Shown: positions 19,098 through 28,423, numbered from the stretch's first letter. The stretch: 64,000 bases of DNA from Achromobacter pulmonis (GCF_002885955.2 NZ_POQS01000002.1:158100-222099); one strand, 5' to 3'. The notes: generated by a model not told the origin, from the sequence alone. A program made the numbers and translations.

Positions 19098-20033
19098 CTA
19101 ACCCAGCAGGAACGCGGCCACCGGCTCGACCTGCTCGTCGGCCATCAGCGTGGGCGCGTGGCCCACGCCGGCCACTTCGTGCGCCCGCGCGCGCGGATTG
19201 CGCGCCAGCATTTCTTCGACCGTGGCGCGGGTCAGCAGATCCGATTGCTCGCCGCGCACGATGAGGATGGGGCAGGCCACGGTGTCATAGGCGCGCCACA
19301 GGATCTGCTCGCCGGCGGCCAGTTCCTGCGGCGTCTGCGCGGCCAGGGCCTGGGCCAGCGCCAGGTCGTAGTGCTTGACCCATTTGCCGCCCTGTTCGGG
19401 GTACAGATAGCGTCCCAGCTCGGCCCATTGCGCGTCGGTATGCGGGCCGAACGTCGTGGAGTTGGCGCGCATGGCGGCCACGGCCGCGTCGAACGACTCG
19501 AATTCGGCCGGCTCGCCCACATACTGGCCGATACGCGCCAGCGCGCCGGTCTCCAGCCGCGGGCCGACGTCGTTGAGCACCAGCTTGTCCAGCCGCAGGC
19601 CTTCGGACGGCGGCAGCATGCCCGCATGCGGGCGCATCGCCAGCATGGCCTGCGCGTATACCGCGGCGCCCGACAGCGCCAGGCCGATCAGCCCGCCCAT
19701 GGAGGTGCCCAGCCAGGCCAGGCGCGCCGGGCGCAGGCGAGCCAGCAGGGTCACCATGTCGGAGACGTACTGCGGCACGGTGTAGAAAGCGGGGTTGCTC
19801 AGCCAGTCCGAACGCCCCCGGCCCACCACGTCCGGGCAGACCACCCGGTAACGGTCGGCCAGGCGGCGGGCCAGCGTGTCGAAATCCCGGCCGCTGCGGG
19901 TCAGGCCGTGCACGCAGACCAGCACCTCGTCGTTGGCCGGATCGCCCCATTCCCAATAGGCCATGCGATGCAGCCCGGCCGGGCTGGCGCAGGTGACGAA
20001 TTCCAAACGGGGTTCCAGGCGGGCGTCCTGCAT
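19098..20033 (-). CDS. Alpha/beta-fold hydrolase
   Basis: About 311 residues. VCVHGLTRSGRDFDTLARRLA is the oxyanion-loop region, LGTSMGGLIG the nucleophile elbow, and GVGHAPTLM near the C-terminus carries the probable catalytic His. VVGRGRSDWL is typical of the haloperoxidase/epoxide-hydrolase-like branch. No signal peptide. The start at 20033 (MQDARLE) was chosen over one five codons upstream. The substrate is unknown. Confidence 0.85.
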   Translation of the reverse strand: MQDARLEPRLEFVTCASPAGLHRMAYWEWGDPANDEVLVCVHGLTRSGRDFDTLARRLADRYRVVCPDVVGRGRSDWLSNPAFYTVPQYVSDMVTLLARLRPARLAWLGTSMGGLIGLALSGAAVYAQAMLAMRPHAGMLPPSEGLRLDKLVLNDVGPRLETGALARIGQYVGEPAEFESFDAAVAAMRANSTTFGPHTDAQWAELGRYLYPEQGGKWVKHYDLALAQALAAQTPQELAAGEQILWRAYDTVACPILIVRGEQSDLLTRATVEEMLARNPRARAHEVAGVGHAPTLMADEQVEPVAAFLLG

Positions 20034-20307
20034 CGATGCACTCCACAAGTCCGCGCGCCGACACGGCGCGTCAGGCGGGTATCTTATAGGATGGCGCCGA
20101 ACTCGGACCGCGGCCCTGGACTATCGGAGCGCGCGTCGCTACGATCACGCCATCCGGATCGACGCCCCACCCGCCGGGCGGAAGGTGAATTACGCTAGCC
20201 TATCGGCGCGATCCAACATTTAAATTGGAGTTGCCCGCCGTTTCGCGCCAAAGTACGCAGCCTCGAGCATTGCCAGATCAGTCTTCCCAAATTGATATGG
20301 AGTCCGT

Positions 20308-21489
20308 ATGCAGCAAAGCAGTCCCGCCTCCCCGCTGACCACCGATGAGCAGGCCGTCAGCCTCCCCCCTCCCCAAGCCCCCAAAGTGTTGCAGGACGTC
20401 CTGGCCCGCGCCGACGTCCAGATCAACGGTACGCGCCCCTGGGACATCCGCGTCCACGACAAGCACATGTACGACCGCGTGTTCGCAAGCTGGTCGCTGG
20501 GCCTGGGCGAGTCCTACATGGACGGCGAATGGGACTGCGACCAGCTCGACGAGCTCTTCACCCGCCTGCTGCGCGCCGACGTGGGATCGGCGGCGCTGGG
20601 CCTGGCGCGCCTCAAGCTGATCGCCGAACACCTGCGCCACAAGCTCTTCAACCTGCAGTCCAAGAGCCGCGCGTTCGAGGTCGGCAAACAGCACTATGAC
20701 GCCGGCAACGACGTGTTCGAAGCCATGCTGGACAGCCGCATGATCTATTCCTGCGCCTACTGGGAACATGCCGAGACCCTGGAACAGGCCCAGGAAGCCA
20801 AGCTGGACATGATCTGCCGCAAGCTGCAGCTCAAGCCGGGCGAAACCCTGCTCGACATCGGCTGCGGCTGGGGCGGGCTGGCCAAGTTCGCGGCCGAGCG
20901 CTACGGCGTCAAGGTCACCGGCGTGACCGTCTCCAAGGAACAGCTGGCGCTGGCGCAGCAGCGCGTGCAGGGCCTGCCGGTGCAACTGCTGCTGCAGGAC
21001 TACCGCGACCTGCAAGGCAGCTTCGACAAGGTCGTGTCGGTCGGCATGTTCGAGCACGTCGGCCCCAAGAACTACGACACCTACTTCACCCACGTGCAGC
21101 GCCTGATGGCGCCCGGCGGCGCCTTCCTGCTGCACACCATCGGCATCGCCGCCACCAGCCAGAGCACCGATCCCTGGATCGACCGCTACGTCTTCCCCAA
21201 CGGCAAGCTGCCCTCGGCGCGCGAAATCGCCACGGCGGTGGAAGGCCGTTTCATCATCGAGGACTGGCACAACTTCGGCGCCGACTACGACCGCACGCTG
21301 ATGGCCTGGTGGGAGAACTTCGAGCGCGCCTGGCCCACGCTGGAAGCGCGCTACGGCAAGCGCTTCTACCGCATGTGGAAGTACTACCTGATGTGCTGCG
21401 CGGGCTTTTTCCGCTCGCGCGAGGGCCAGCTCTGGCAAGTGATGCTGACCCACCCGCAGCGCCAGGACATGTACCGCTCGCTGCGCTGA
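20308..21489 (+). CDS. cfa: Cyclopropane-fatty-acid-phospholipid synthase
   Basis: A 393-residue enzyme close in size to E. coli Cfa (382). It transfers a methylene group from S-adenosylmethionine to cis double bonds of membrane phospholipid acyl chains. The SAM-binding glycine motif is LLDIGCGWGGLAKFA, and QHYDAGNDVFEAMLDSRMIYSCAYW contains the family's bicarbonate/active-site tyrosine region. The N-terminal substrate-tethering domain is present. It stands alone behind a 274-bp upstream region and converges on the GMC gene with 6 bp between stops. Confidence 0.95.
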   Translation: MQQSSPASPLTTDEQAVSLPPPQAPKVLQDVLARADVQINGTRPWDIRVHDKHMYDRVFASWSLGLGESYMDGEWDCDQLDELFTRLLRADVGSAALGLARLKLIAEHLRHKLFNLQSKSRAFEVGKQHYDAGNDVFEAMLDSRMIYSCAYWEHAETLEQAQEAKLDMICRKLQLKPGETLLDIGCGWGGLAKFAAERYGVKVTGVTVSKEQLALAQQRVQGLPVQLLLQDYRDLQGSFDKVVSVGMFEHVGPKNYDTYFTHVQRLMAPGGAFLLHTIGIAATSQSTDPWIDRYVFPNGKLPSAREIATAVEGRFIIEDWHNFGADYDRTLMAWWENFERAWPTLEARYGKRFYRMWKYYLMCCAGFFRSREGQLWQVMLTHPQRQDMYRSLR

Positions 21490-21495
21490 CCTTCG

Positions 21496-23112
21496 CTACG
21501 CGGCCTGCCCCGCGTCCGCGCGGATCAGGTCGGCCGCGCGTTCGGCGATCATGATGGTCGGCGAATTGGTGTTGCCCGACGTGATCAGCGGCATCACCGA
21601 CGCGTCCGCAATGCGCAGCCCCTCCAGCCCATGCACGCGCAGCCGCGCGTCGACCACCGCGCCGGCGTCGGCGTCGCGGCCCATGGCGCAGGTGCCCACC
21701 GGATGGAAAATCGTGGTGCCGATCTTGCCTGCCGCTTCGCGCAGCTGGGCTTCGTTCTCGTACGCCGGTCCCGGCAGCCATTCCTGCGGTCGGTAGCGCT
21801 GCAGCGCCGGCGCCGCGGCGATCCGGCGCACCAGGCGGATGGAATCCGCCGCCACCCGCAGGTCTTCCTCGGTGCTCAGGTAGTTGGGCGCGATCACCGG
21901 CGCCAGGCCCGCGCCTTGCGGGCCCTGCGCATGCACGCTGCCGCGCGAGGTGGGCCGCAGGTTGCAGACGCTGGCGGTGAAGGCGTCGAATCCGTGCAGC
22001 GGCTCGCCGAAGGCGCCCAAAGACAGGGGCTGCACGTGGAACTCGACGTTGGCGCGGGCCTGGCCCGGGTCCGATTTGGCGAAGGCGCCCAGCTGCGACG
22101 GCGCCATGCTCATCGGGCCGCTGCGGTTGACCAGGTATTCCAGGCCGATGCCCGCCCTGCCCCACCAGGTGGAGGCGATGCGGTTCAAGGTCTTGACGCC
22201 GTCGACCTTGAGGATGACGCGCAGCTGCAGATGGTCCTGCAGGTTTTCACCCACCCCGGGCAGGGCGTGGCGCAGCGCGATGCCGCTTTCGCGCAGCCGC
22301 GCCGGCTCGCCCACGCCCGAGAATTCGAGCAGCTGCGGCGTGTTGATGGCGCCGGCCGCCAGCACCACTTCGCGGCGCGCGCGCACCGTCGCGCCGGTCT
22401 CGCCGCGCTTGAGCTGCACGCCCACGCAGCGCTTGCCTTCGAACACCAGCTGCTCGACCAGCGCGCCGGTTTCCACCCGCAGGTTCGGGCGCTGGCGCAC
22501 CGGCCGCAGAAAGGCCTTGGCCGTGTTCCAGCGCCAGCCGCGGCGCTGGTTCACTTCGAAGTAGCCGCTGCCGAAATTGTCGCCGCGGTTGAAGTCCGCC
22601 ACGCGTGGGATGCCTTCCTGCTCCGCCGCCTCGGCGAAAGCCTCCAGGATGTCCCAGCGCAGCCGCTGCGGCTCCACCCGCCATTCGCCGCCCGCGCCGT
22701 GGAACTCGTCTGCGCCGCGATGGTGGTCTTCGCTGCGCTTGAAGACCGGCAGCACCTGGTCCCAGCTCCAGGCCGGATCGCCCGACAGCGCGGCCCAGTT
22801 TTCGTAGTCCTCGCGCTGGCCGCGCATGTAGATCATGCCGTTGATCGACGAGCAGCCGCCCAGCACGCGGCCGCGCGGGTAGATCAGCGCACGGCCGCCC
22901 AGGCCGGGCTCGGCCACGGTGCGGTACATCCAGTCGGTGCGCGGATTGCCGATGCAATGCAGATAGCCCACCGGGATGTGAATCCAGTGGTAGTTGTCGC
23001 GCCCGCCGGCCTCCAGCAGCAGCACCTGCACGGACGGATCGCGGCTGAGCCGGTTGGCCAGCACGCAGCCGGCCGAACCCGCGCCCACGATGATGTAGTC
23101 GTATGTCTCCAT
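21496..23112 (-). CDS. GMC-family FAD-dependent oxidoreductase (choline/alcohol dehydrogenase-like)
   Basis: A 538-residue GMC oxidoreductase. The N-terminal ADP-binding motif is YIIVGAGSAGCVLANRL; GMC signature 1 is GRVLGGCSSINGMIYMRGQ near residue 85, signature 2 is GAINTPQLLEFSGVG near residue 255, and the C-terminal catalytic region is FHPVGTCAMG plus NTNSPTIMIAERA. It oxidises a primary alcohol, passing electrons to FAD. Betaine-aldehyde dehydrogenase genes are absent, so choline is not specifically supported. A divergent LysR gene probably controls it. Confidence 0.9.
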   Translation of the reverse strand: METYDYIIVGAGSAGCVLANRLSRDPSVQVLLLEAGGRDNYHWIHIPVGYLHCIGNPRTDWMYRTVAEPGLGGRALIYPRGRVLGGCSSINGMIYMRGQREDYENWAALSGDPAWSWDQVLPVFKRSEDHHRGADEFHGAGGEWRVEPQRLRWDILEAFAEAAEQEGIPRVADFNRGDNFGSGYFEVNQRRGWRWNTAKAFLRPVRQRPNLRVETGALVEQLVFEGKRCVGVQLKRGETGATVRARREVVLAAGAINTPQLLEFSGVGEPARLRESGIALRHALPGVGENLQDHLQLRVILKVDGVKTLNRIASTWWGRAGIGLEYLVNRSGPMSMAPSQLGAFAKSDPGQARANVEFHVQPLSLGAFGEPLHGFDAFTASVCNLRPTSRGSVHAQGPQGAGLAPVIAPNYLSTEEDLRVAADSIRLVRRIAAAPALQRYRPQEWLPGPAYENEAQLREAAGKIGTTIFHPVGTCAMGRDADAGAVVDARLRVHGLEGLRIADASVMPLITSGNTNSPTIMIAERAADLIRADAGQAA

Positions 23113-23203
23113 AAGCGCTTCTTATTTTCATGCCCGGGCGGATGCCGGACTTTGCCATGACTCTGGCGCAGTGCTGCGCGCCTGTCCAATGAATTGTTGA
23201 AAA

Positions 23204-23218
23204 ACGCTTTATAAGCGT
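23204..23218. promoter_or_regulatory. Palindrome between GMC and LysR genes, candidate LysR box
   Basis: ACGCTT-TAT-AAGCGT is a perfect 6-bp inverted repeat centred 91 bp from the GMC start and 45 bp from the LysR start. It fits the T-N11-A style of LysR recognition sites. Confidence 0.5.
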
Positions 23219-23255
23219 CTTTAATAAAGCTCGACTTCCCCGCCCCCATCCAGCC

Positions 23256-24137
23256 ATGGATCTCAAGCATATCCGCAGCTTCGCCGCCGTGGCCCGCGCC
23301 GGCAACCTGACGCGCGCGGCCGAGCAGCTGCACCTGACCCAGCCCGCGCTCAGCCTGCAGCTCAAGAATTTCCAGGAATCGCTGGACCTGGCGCTGTTCG
23401 CGCGCACCGCCCAGGGGCTGGCGCCGAACGCCGACGGCCGCGCGCTGCTGCCGGCGGCGCAGCGGGTGCTGGACGCGCTGGACGATTTCGAGCGCGCCAT
23501 CGGCGCGCTGCGCGACACCGTGCAGGGCGAGCTGCGGATCGGCACCATCCTGGACCCGGAATTCCTGCGGCTGGGCGCCACGCTGCAGCACCTGGTCGAG
23601 CACTATCCCAAGATCCGTCCCACGCTGCGCCACGGCATGTCCGGCTCGGTGGGCAGGCTGGTGCGCGCGGGCGAGCTGGACGTGGGTTTCTTCCTGGGCG
23701 CGCCGGGCGACGCGGCCGCGGGGCTGGAGGCGCTGCCGCTGGCTTCGTTCACGTATAGCGTGGTCGCGCCCAAGGGCTGGGGCGCGCAGGTGGCCGGCCG
23801 CGGCTGGGCCGAGATCGCCGCGCTTCCGTGGATCTGGACGCCCCCGGATTCCGTGCACCATCGCCTGCTGGCCGCGCGGTTCGAAGCCCTGGGCATCGCG
23901 CCCAACGCGGTGGCCGAGGTCGACCAGGAAGCCTCGATGCTGGACCTGGTGCGTTCGGGCGTCGGCCTGTCGCTGGCCCGCGATTCCATCGCGCTGCGCG
24001 AATCCCAGGCCAACGGCGTGCTGCTGATCAAGGGCCTGTCGATCCAGGCGGAACTGTCCTTCATCACCCAGGCCTCGCGGCGCGCCGACCCCTTGGTGGA
24101 CGCCGCCTTCGCCGCCGTGCGCGCCGCCTTCGGCTGA
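23256..24137 (+). CDS. LysR-type transcriptional regulator
   Basis: A 293-residue LTTR with the N-terminal helix-turn-helix MDLKHIRSFAAVARAGNLTRAAEQLHLTQPALSLQLKNFQ and a C-terminal effector-binding domain. It is divergent from the GMC oxidoreductase gene, which is its likely target. The 143-bp region between them contains an A/T-rich stretch and a palindrome. Confidence 0.92.
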   Translation: MDLKHIRSFAAVARAGNLTRAAEQLHLTQPALSLQLKNFQESLDLALFARTAQGLAPNADGRALLPAAQRVLDALDDFERAIGALRDTVQGELRIGTILDPEFLRLGATLQHLVEHYPKIRPTLRHGMSGSVGRLVRAGELDVGFFLGAPGDAAAGLEALPLASFTYSVVAPKGWGAQVAGRGWAEIAALPWIWTPPDSVHHRLLAARFEALGIAPNAVAEVDQEASMLDLVRSGVGLSLARDSIALRESQANGVLLIKGLSIQAELSFITQASRRADPLVDAAFAAVRAAFG

Positions 24138-24277
24138 CGGCGCGCCCCGCGCCAAACAGGTGCGGCGCGCACAACACTATGCACCGCAATGAAGCAGCCC
24201 GCCGCACGCGCGCACGGGCCGGCCGCGTACTCCCCCGCGCGCGCCAGCTGGCATGGACTTTGCTTTGAATCCTGGCA

Positions 24278-24296
24278 GGCGGGCCGCAAGTCCGCC
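24278..24296 (+). other. Hairpin in the nirB leader
   Basis: GGCGGGC (24278-24284) pairs with GTCCGCC (24290-24296), with one G-U pair and the loop CGCAA. It lies upstream of the attenuator hairpin and shares the apical string CCGCAAG with it. It could be the first stem of a two-hairpin antiterminator target, but the loop is not the hexaloop expected for ANTAR proteins. Confidence 0.35.
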
Positions 24297-24323
24297 GCAC
24301 ACGACAATTCGAGCAACACCGGC

Positions 24324-24367
24324 AAAGGCGCCCTCGACCGCAAGGTCCAAGGCGCTTTTCGTCTTTT
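24324..24367 (+). terminator. Attenuator-like hairpin directly upstream of nirB
   Basis: AAAGGCGCC (24324-24332) pairs with GGCGCTTTT (24351-24359) over 9 positions including one G-U. Above it, after a small internal loop, lies a GACC-GCAA-GGTC hairpin. The tract TTTTCGTCTTTT (24356-24367) follows. This has the form of an intrinsic terminator in the 5' leader, ending 18 bases before the nirB ATG. Nitrate/nitrite assimilation operons in proteobacteria are often controlled by NasR/NasT antitermination at such a site. Confidence 0.6.
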
Positions 24368-24385
24368 CGGAACCGGGGATTTCCC

Positions 24386-26935
24386 ATGAACGTATCGGCA
24401 GCAAGCGATTCCCTGCAAACCCTCGTCATCGTCGGCAACGGCATGGTGGGCCACCACTGCGTCGAACAGCTGATCGCGCTGGGCGCGCTGGAACGCTACC
24501 GCATCCACGTCTTCGGCGACGAGCCGCGCCGCGCCTACGACCGCGTGCACCTGTCCGAGTACCTGAACGGGCGCGACGCCGAATCGATGGCGCTGGGCGC
24601 GGCCGGGCTTTACGAACACCCGGGCGTCACGCTGCACCTGGGCACGCCGGTGCTGGAGATAGACCGGCGCCAGCGCGAGGTCGTCACCGCCGCGGGCCGC
24701 TATGCCTACGACAAGCTGGTGCTGGCCACCGGCTCCCATCCTTTCGTGCCGCCGATAGCCGGCGCCGAGGGCGCTTCGCGCCTGGTCTACCGCACGCTCG
24801 ACGACCTGGACCAGATCCGCCATGCCGCCGACGGCGCGCGCCGCGGCGTGGTGGTGGGCGGCGGACTGCTGGGCCTGGAGGCGGCCAACGCGCTGAAATC
24901 CCTGGGCCTGCAGGCGCACGTGGTCGAATTCGCGCCGCGCCTGATGCCGGTGCAGCTCGACGAGCAAGGCGGCGCGGCGCTGCGCGCCCGCATCGAGGCG
25001 CTGGGCGTGGGCGTGCACCTGTCGCGCGCCACGCAGGACATCCGGCCCGGCACGCAGTACCGCTACCGCATGCGCTTCGCCGAAGGCGCGCCGCTGGAGA
25101 CCGACCTGATCGTGTTCTCCGCCGGCATCCGGCCGCAGGTCACGCTGGCGCGCAAGGCCGGGCTCACGCTGGCCGAGCGCGGCGGGATCGCGATCGACGA
25201 CTTCTGCCGCAGCAGCGACGAACACATCTACGCCATCGGCGAATGCGCGGCCTGGAACGGCAGCGTGTACGGCCTGGTGGCGCCGGGCTACCAGATGGCG
25301 CGCACCGCCGCCGCCGCGCTGTGCGGCGAGGCCGCGCAGCCCTTCGCCGGCGCCGACATGTCGACGCGGCTCAAGCTGCTGGGCGTGGACGTCGGCTCCA
25401 TCGGCGACGCCCACGGCGCCACGCCGGGCGCGCGCAGCTACCGCTATATCGACGAGGCCGGCGCCGGCTACCGCCGCCTGGTGGTCTCGGGCGACGGCAA
25501 GCGCGTGCTGGGCGCGGTGCTGGTGGGCGACAACAGCTATTACGACACCCTGCTGCAATACGTGCAGAACGGCATCGCCCCGCCGGCCGACCCGGCCAGC
25601 CTGATCCTGCCGCGCGGCGAGGCGGCGCCGCTGCTGGGCGCGGACGCCCTGCCCGATTCGGCCACGGTCTGTTCCTGCCACAACGTCAGCAAGGGCGCCG
25701 TCCGCCAGGCCATCGACGGCGGCTGCGCCGACCTGGGCGCGGTCAAGGCCTGCACCCGGGCGGCCTCGGGCTGCGGCGGCTGCGCCGGCCTGCTCAAGCA
25801 GGTGGTGGAACACGAACTGGCCGCGCGCGGCGTGGCGGTGGACAAAAGCCTGTGCGAACACTTCGCCTACACGCGCCAGGAGCTCTACGCCATCGTGCGG
25901 GTCGGCGGCATCGAGAGCTTCGAACAACTGCTGGCCAGCCACGGACGCGGCCGGCTGGGCTGCGAAATCTGCAAGCCCGCCGTCGCCTCCATCCTGGCGT
26001 CGTGCTGGAACCGGCCCATCCAGGACCCGGCCCTGGTGCCGCTGCAGGACACCAACGACACCTTCATGGCCAATATGCAGAAGAACGGCACCTACTCCAT
26101 CGTGCCGCGCATCGCCGCCGGCGAGATCACGCCCGACGGCCTGATCGCCATCGGCACCGTCGCCAAGAAATACGGGCTGTACACCAAGATCACCGGCGGA
26201 CAGCGCATCGACCTGTTCGGCGCGCAGCTGCACGAACTGCCCGCCATCTGGGGCGAACTGATCGCCGCCGGCTTCGAGACCGGCCACGCCTACGGCAAAT
26301 CGACGCGCACGGTGAAGTCCTGCGTGGGCAGCACCTGGTGCCGCTACGGCGTGCAGGACAGCGTGCGCATGGCGCTGGACATCGAGCACCGCTACAAGGG
26401 CCTGCGCGCGCCGCACAAGCTCAAGTTCGCGGTCTCCGGCTGTACCCGCGAATGCGCCGAGGCGCAGAGCAAGGACATCGGCGTCATCGCCACGGAGAAG
26501 GGCTGGAACCTCTACGTCTGCGGCAACGGCGGCATGCGCCCGCGCCATGCCGAGCTGTTCGCCACCGACCTGGACGACGCCATGCTGATCCGCGTCATCG
26601 ACCGGCTGCTGATGTTCTATATCCGCACGGCCGACAAGCTGCAGCGCACCGCCGCCTGGCGCGAGTCGCTGGAGGGCGGGCTGGACTACCTGAAGCAGGT
26701 GGTGCTGGAAGACAGCCTGGGCCTGTGCGCCGAGCTGGAAGCGCAGATGCAGCTGGTGGTGGACCGTTATGAATGCGAATGGGCCAACGCGCTGAACGAT
26801 CCGCAAAAGCTCAAGCGCTTCCGCACCTTCGTCAACGACGACGCCGCCGACCCCGACATCCGCTTCGTGCAGGAGCGCGGCCAACCGCGGCCCGCCCCCG
26901 CCCGCGTCATCCCCATCGCCGAGGAGATTGCCTGA
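24386..26935 (+). CDS. nirB: Assimilatory nitrite reductase [NAD(P)H], large subunit
   Basis: An 849-residue cytosolic enzyme reducing nitrite to ammonium with NADH. An N-terminal FAD/NAD oxidoreductase domain (VIVGNGMVGHHC; VVVGGGLLGLEAANAL) is followed by a BFD-type [2Fe-2S] domain (CSCHNVSKGAVRQ and CTRAASGCGGC) and a C-terminal siroheme/[4Fe-4S] domain. Its four cysteines, Cys646, Cys652, Cys686 and Cys690, have the 6-34-4 spacing of E. coli NirB. The stop overlaps the nirD start. No nitrate reductase gene is in the window. Expression may depend on the upstream attenuator. Confidence 0.97.
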   Translation: MNVSAASDSLQTLVIVGNGMVGHHCVEQLIALGALERYRIHVFGDEPRRAYDRVHLSEYLNGRDAESMALGAAGLYEHPGVTLHLGTPVLEIDRRQREVVTAAGRYAYDKLVLATGSHPFVPPIAGAEGASRLVYRTLDDLDQIRHAADGARRGVVVGGGLLGLEAANALKSLGLQAHVVEFAPRLMPVQLDEQGGAALRARIEALGVGVHLSRATQDIRPGTQYRYRMRFAEGAPLETDLIVFSAGIRPQVTLARKAGLTLAERGGIAIDDFCRSSDEHIYAIGECAAWNGSVYGLVAPGYQMARTAAAALCGEAAQPFAGADMSTRLKLLGVDVGSIGDAHGATPGARSYRYIDEAGAGYRRLVVSGDGKRVLGAVLVGDNSYYDTLLQYVQNGIAPPADPASLILPRGEAAPLLGADALPDSATVCSCHNVSKGAVRQAIDGGCADLGAVKACTRAASGCGGCAGLLKQVVEHELAARGVAVDKSLCEHFAYTRQELYAIVRVGGIESFEQLLASHGRGRLGCEICKPAVASILASCWNRPIQDPALVPLQDTNDTFMANMQKNGTYSIVPRIAAGEITPDGLIAIGTVAKKYGLYTKITGGQRIDLFGAQLHELPAIWGELIAAGFETGHAYGKSTRTVKSCVGSTWCRYGVQDSVRMALDIEHRYKGLRAPHKLKFAVSGCTRECAEAQSKDIGVIATEKGWNLYVCGNGGMRPRHAELFATDLDDAMLIRVIDRLLMFYIRTADKLQRTAAWRESLEGGLDYLKQVVLEDSLGLCAELEAQMQLVVDRYECEWANALNDPQKLKRFRTFVNDDAADPDIRFVQERGQPRPAPARVIPIAEEIA

Positions 26936-27285
26936 TGGACGCCCTGGTCAACGAACCCCAAGCCTGGCGTCCGGTGTGCCGCCGCCAGGACCTGGTGCCC
27001 CACTCCGGCGTGGTGGCGCTGGTCGACGGCGTGCAGATCGCGCTCTTCTACGTGCCACAGGCCGCCGAGGGCGAGGTCTACGCCATCGAGAACCGCGACC
27101 CGCGCTCCGGCGCCAACGTCATCGGCCGCGGCATCGTCGGCCATCTGGACGGCGAGCTGGTGGTCGCCTCGCCGCTCTACAAGCAGCATTTCCGGCTGGC
27201 CGACGGCAGCTGCGTGCAATACCCCGAACAGCGGCTGCGCGCCTGGCGCGCGCGCCTGAACGCCGACACGGTCGAGATCGGCTGA
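26935..27285 (+). CDS. nirD: Nitrite reductase [NAD(P)H], small subunit
   Basis: A 116-residue Rieske-fold subunit of the NirBD complex. Like E. coli NirD it lacks the Cys-His cluster ligands (ENRDPRSGANVIGRGIVGHLDGELVVASPLYKQHF has none in the Rieske positions), so it is probably structural. Its ATG shares one base with the nirB TGA. It converges on the LacI-family gene with only 2 bp between stops. Confidence 0.95.
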   Translation: MDALVNEPQAWRPVCRRQDLVPHSGVVALVDGVQIALFYVPQAAEGEVYAIENRDPRSGANVIGRGIVGHLDGELVVASPLYKQHFRLADGSCVQYPEQRLRAWRARLNADTVEIG

Positions 27286-27287
27286 CC

Positions 27288-28349
27288 TCACGGCAGATTC
27301 TCGCGGAATATCACCTGGCTGCGCGCCATTTCCACGCCGTTCATCGCGCTGCGCCTGTCGCGCAGGTTGGAGAAGATCCGCACGCAGCTCATCAGCGCCT
27401 CCATCGGGCTTTGCGTGATGACCGCGTCCATGGTGCCGTCTATCAGCAGCGAGCGGGTGTCGGGCGTGAGGCCGTGGCCGATGAACACCACCCGGTGCTG
27501 CAGGCCGGCCTCCTTCAACGCGCGCGCCACGCCGTCCGAGGCGCCGCCGATGTTGTAGATGCCGGCCAGCTGCGGATACTGCTCCAGCAGCTGGCGCGTC
27601 TGCTCGTAGTTGCGCTGGGCGTCGTCGTAGCCCTCGCGCAGGTCGACCACCTGCATGGCCTGGAACTGTTCCGCATACAGCTGCAGAAAGCCGCCCTCGC
27701 GCTCCTCGTGCGCGCGGTAATGGCGCGAGCCCGCGATCAGCGCCACGTGCGCCGCGCGCGAGCCGATGAAGCGCGCGATCAGGTAGCCCGCGGTGCGCCC
27801 TGCCGCGCGGTTGTCCAGCCCCACGTAGGCGGCGCGCGCGCAGTTGGCGATGTCGGAAATCAGCGTCACCGTCGCCACGCCCTGCTGCGCCAGCGCGTCG
27901 ACCGCCTCGCGCACCACCGGATGCTCCAGCGCCATGAACGCGATGCCGTCGGCGCGCCGGCCGTGCCTGGCCAGCGCCTGGGCCAGCGCGTCGGGGTTGA
28001 AGCTCTCGACGTATTCGACCTGGCACTTGGCGTTCAGCGGCGCGAAGTGCTCGTGCGCGTAGTTGACGGTGTCGCCCAGCATGCGCAGATAGCGGTTGCT
28101 GCCGCGCGGCAGCAGGAACACCAGGCGCATGGGCTCGGGCGCGGCGGCCGCGAGGATTTCCTGTTCGGGCAGGTAGTCCAGCTCGATGGCGGCGCGAAAG
28201 ACTTTCTGCGCGGTGCTGGCGCGCACGCCGGGGCGGCGGTTCAGCACCCGGTCGGCCGTGGCGGTGGAGACGCCGGCTCGCGCGGCCACGTCGGCCAGGC
28301 GCGCCAGCCTGCGTTCGGAAGGTTTTCTATTCACATCAAAAACCATCAT
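27288..28349 (-). CDS. LacI-family transcriptional regulator
   Basis: About 353 residues. The N-terminal helix-turn-helix ARLADVAARAGVSTATADRVLNRRPGVRA is followed by a hinge and a periplasmic-binding-like sugar-binding domain. The start at 28349 (MMVFDVNRK) was chosen, 38 codons into a longer open frame whose upstream part runs through the intergenic repeats. It is divergent from the TRAP/RuBisCO-like operon and is its likely repressor. The effector is probably a sugar or sugar acid taken up by that operon. Confidence 0.9.
   Translation of the reverse strand: MMVFDVNRKPSERRLARLADVAARAGVSTATADRVLNRRPGVRASTAQKVFRAAIELDYLPEQEILAAAAPEPMRLVFLLPRGSNRYLRMLGDTVNYAHEHFAPLNAKCQVEYVESFNPDALAQALARHGRRADGIAFMALEHPVVREAVDALAQQGVATVTLISDIANCARAAYVGLDNRAAGRTAGYLIARFIGSRAAHVALIAGSRHYRAHEEREGGFLQLYAEQFQAMQVVDLREGYDDAQRNYEQTRQLLEQYPQLAGIYNIGGASDGVARALKEAGLQHRVVFIGHGLTPDTRSLLIDGTMDAVITQSPMEALMSCVRIFSNLRDRRSAMNGVEMARSQVIFRENLP
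28334..28349. repeat. Direct repeat copy 1, candidate LacI-family operator
   Basis: CATCAAAAACCATCAT matches the copy at 28424-28439 in 15 of 16 positions. This copy overlaps the proposed start codon of the LacI-family gene, suiting autorepression. Confidence 0.45.
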
Positions 28350-28423
28350 TAAAGAAGTTTGACGATGATAGCGCCTATTCACTATTGTCCAGTCTGCCGC
28401 ATGGGATTGGCACTTTTGTGGCG

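Noticed and set aside
23603..26884. A 1093-codon open frame antisense to nirB and LysR
   Set aside because: NirB on the other strand has full domain and cysteine-motif support; this frame shows only compositional bias.
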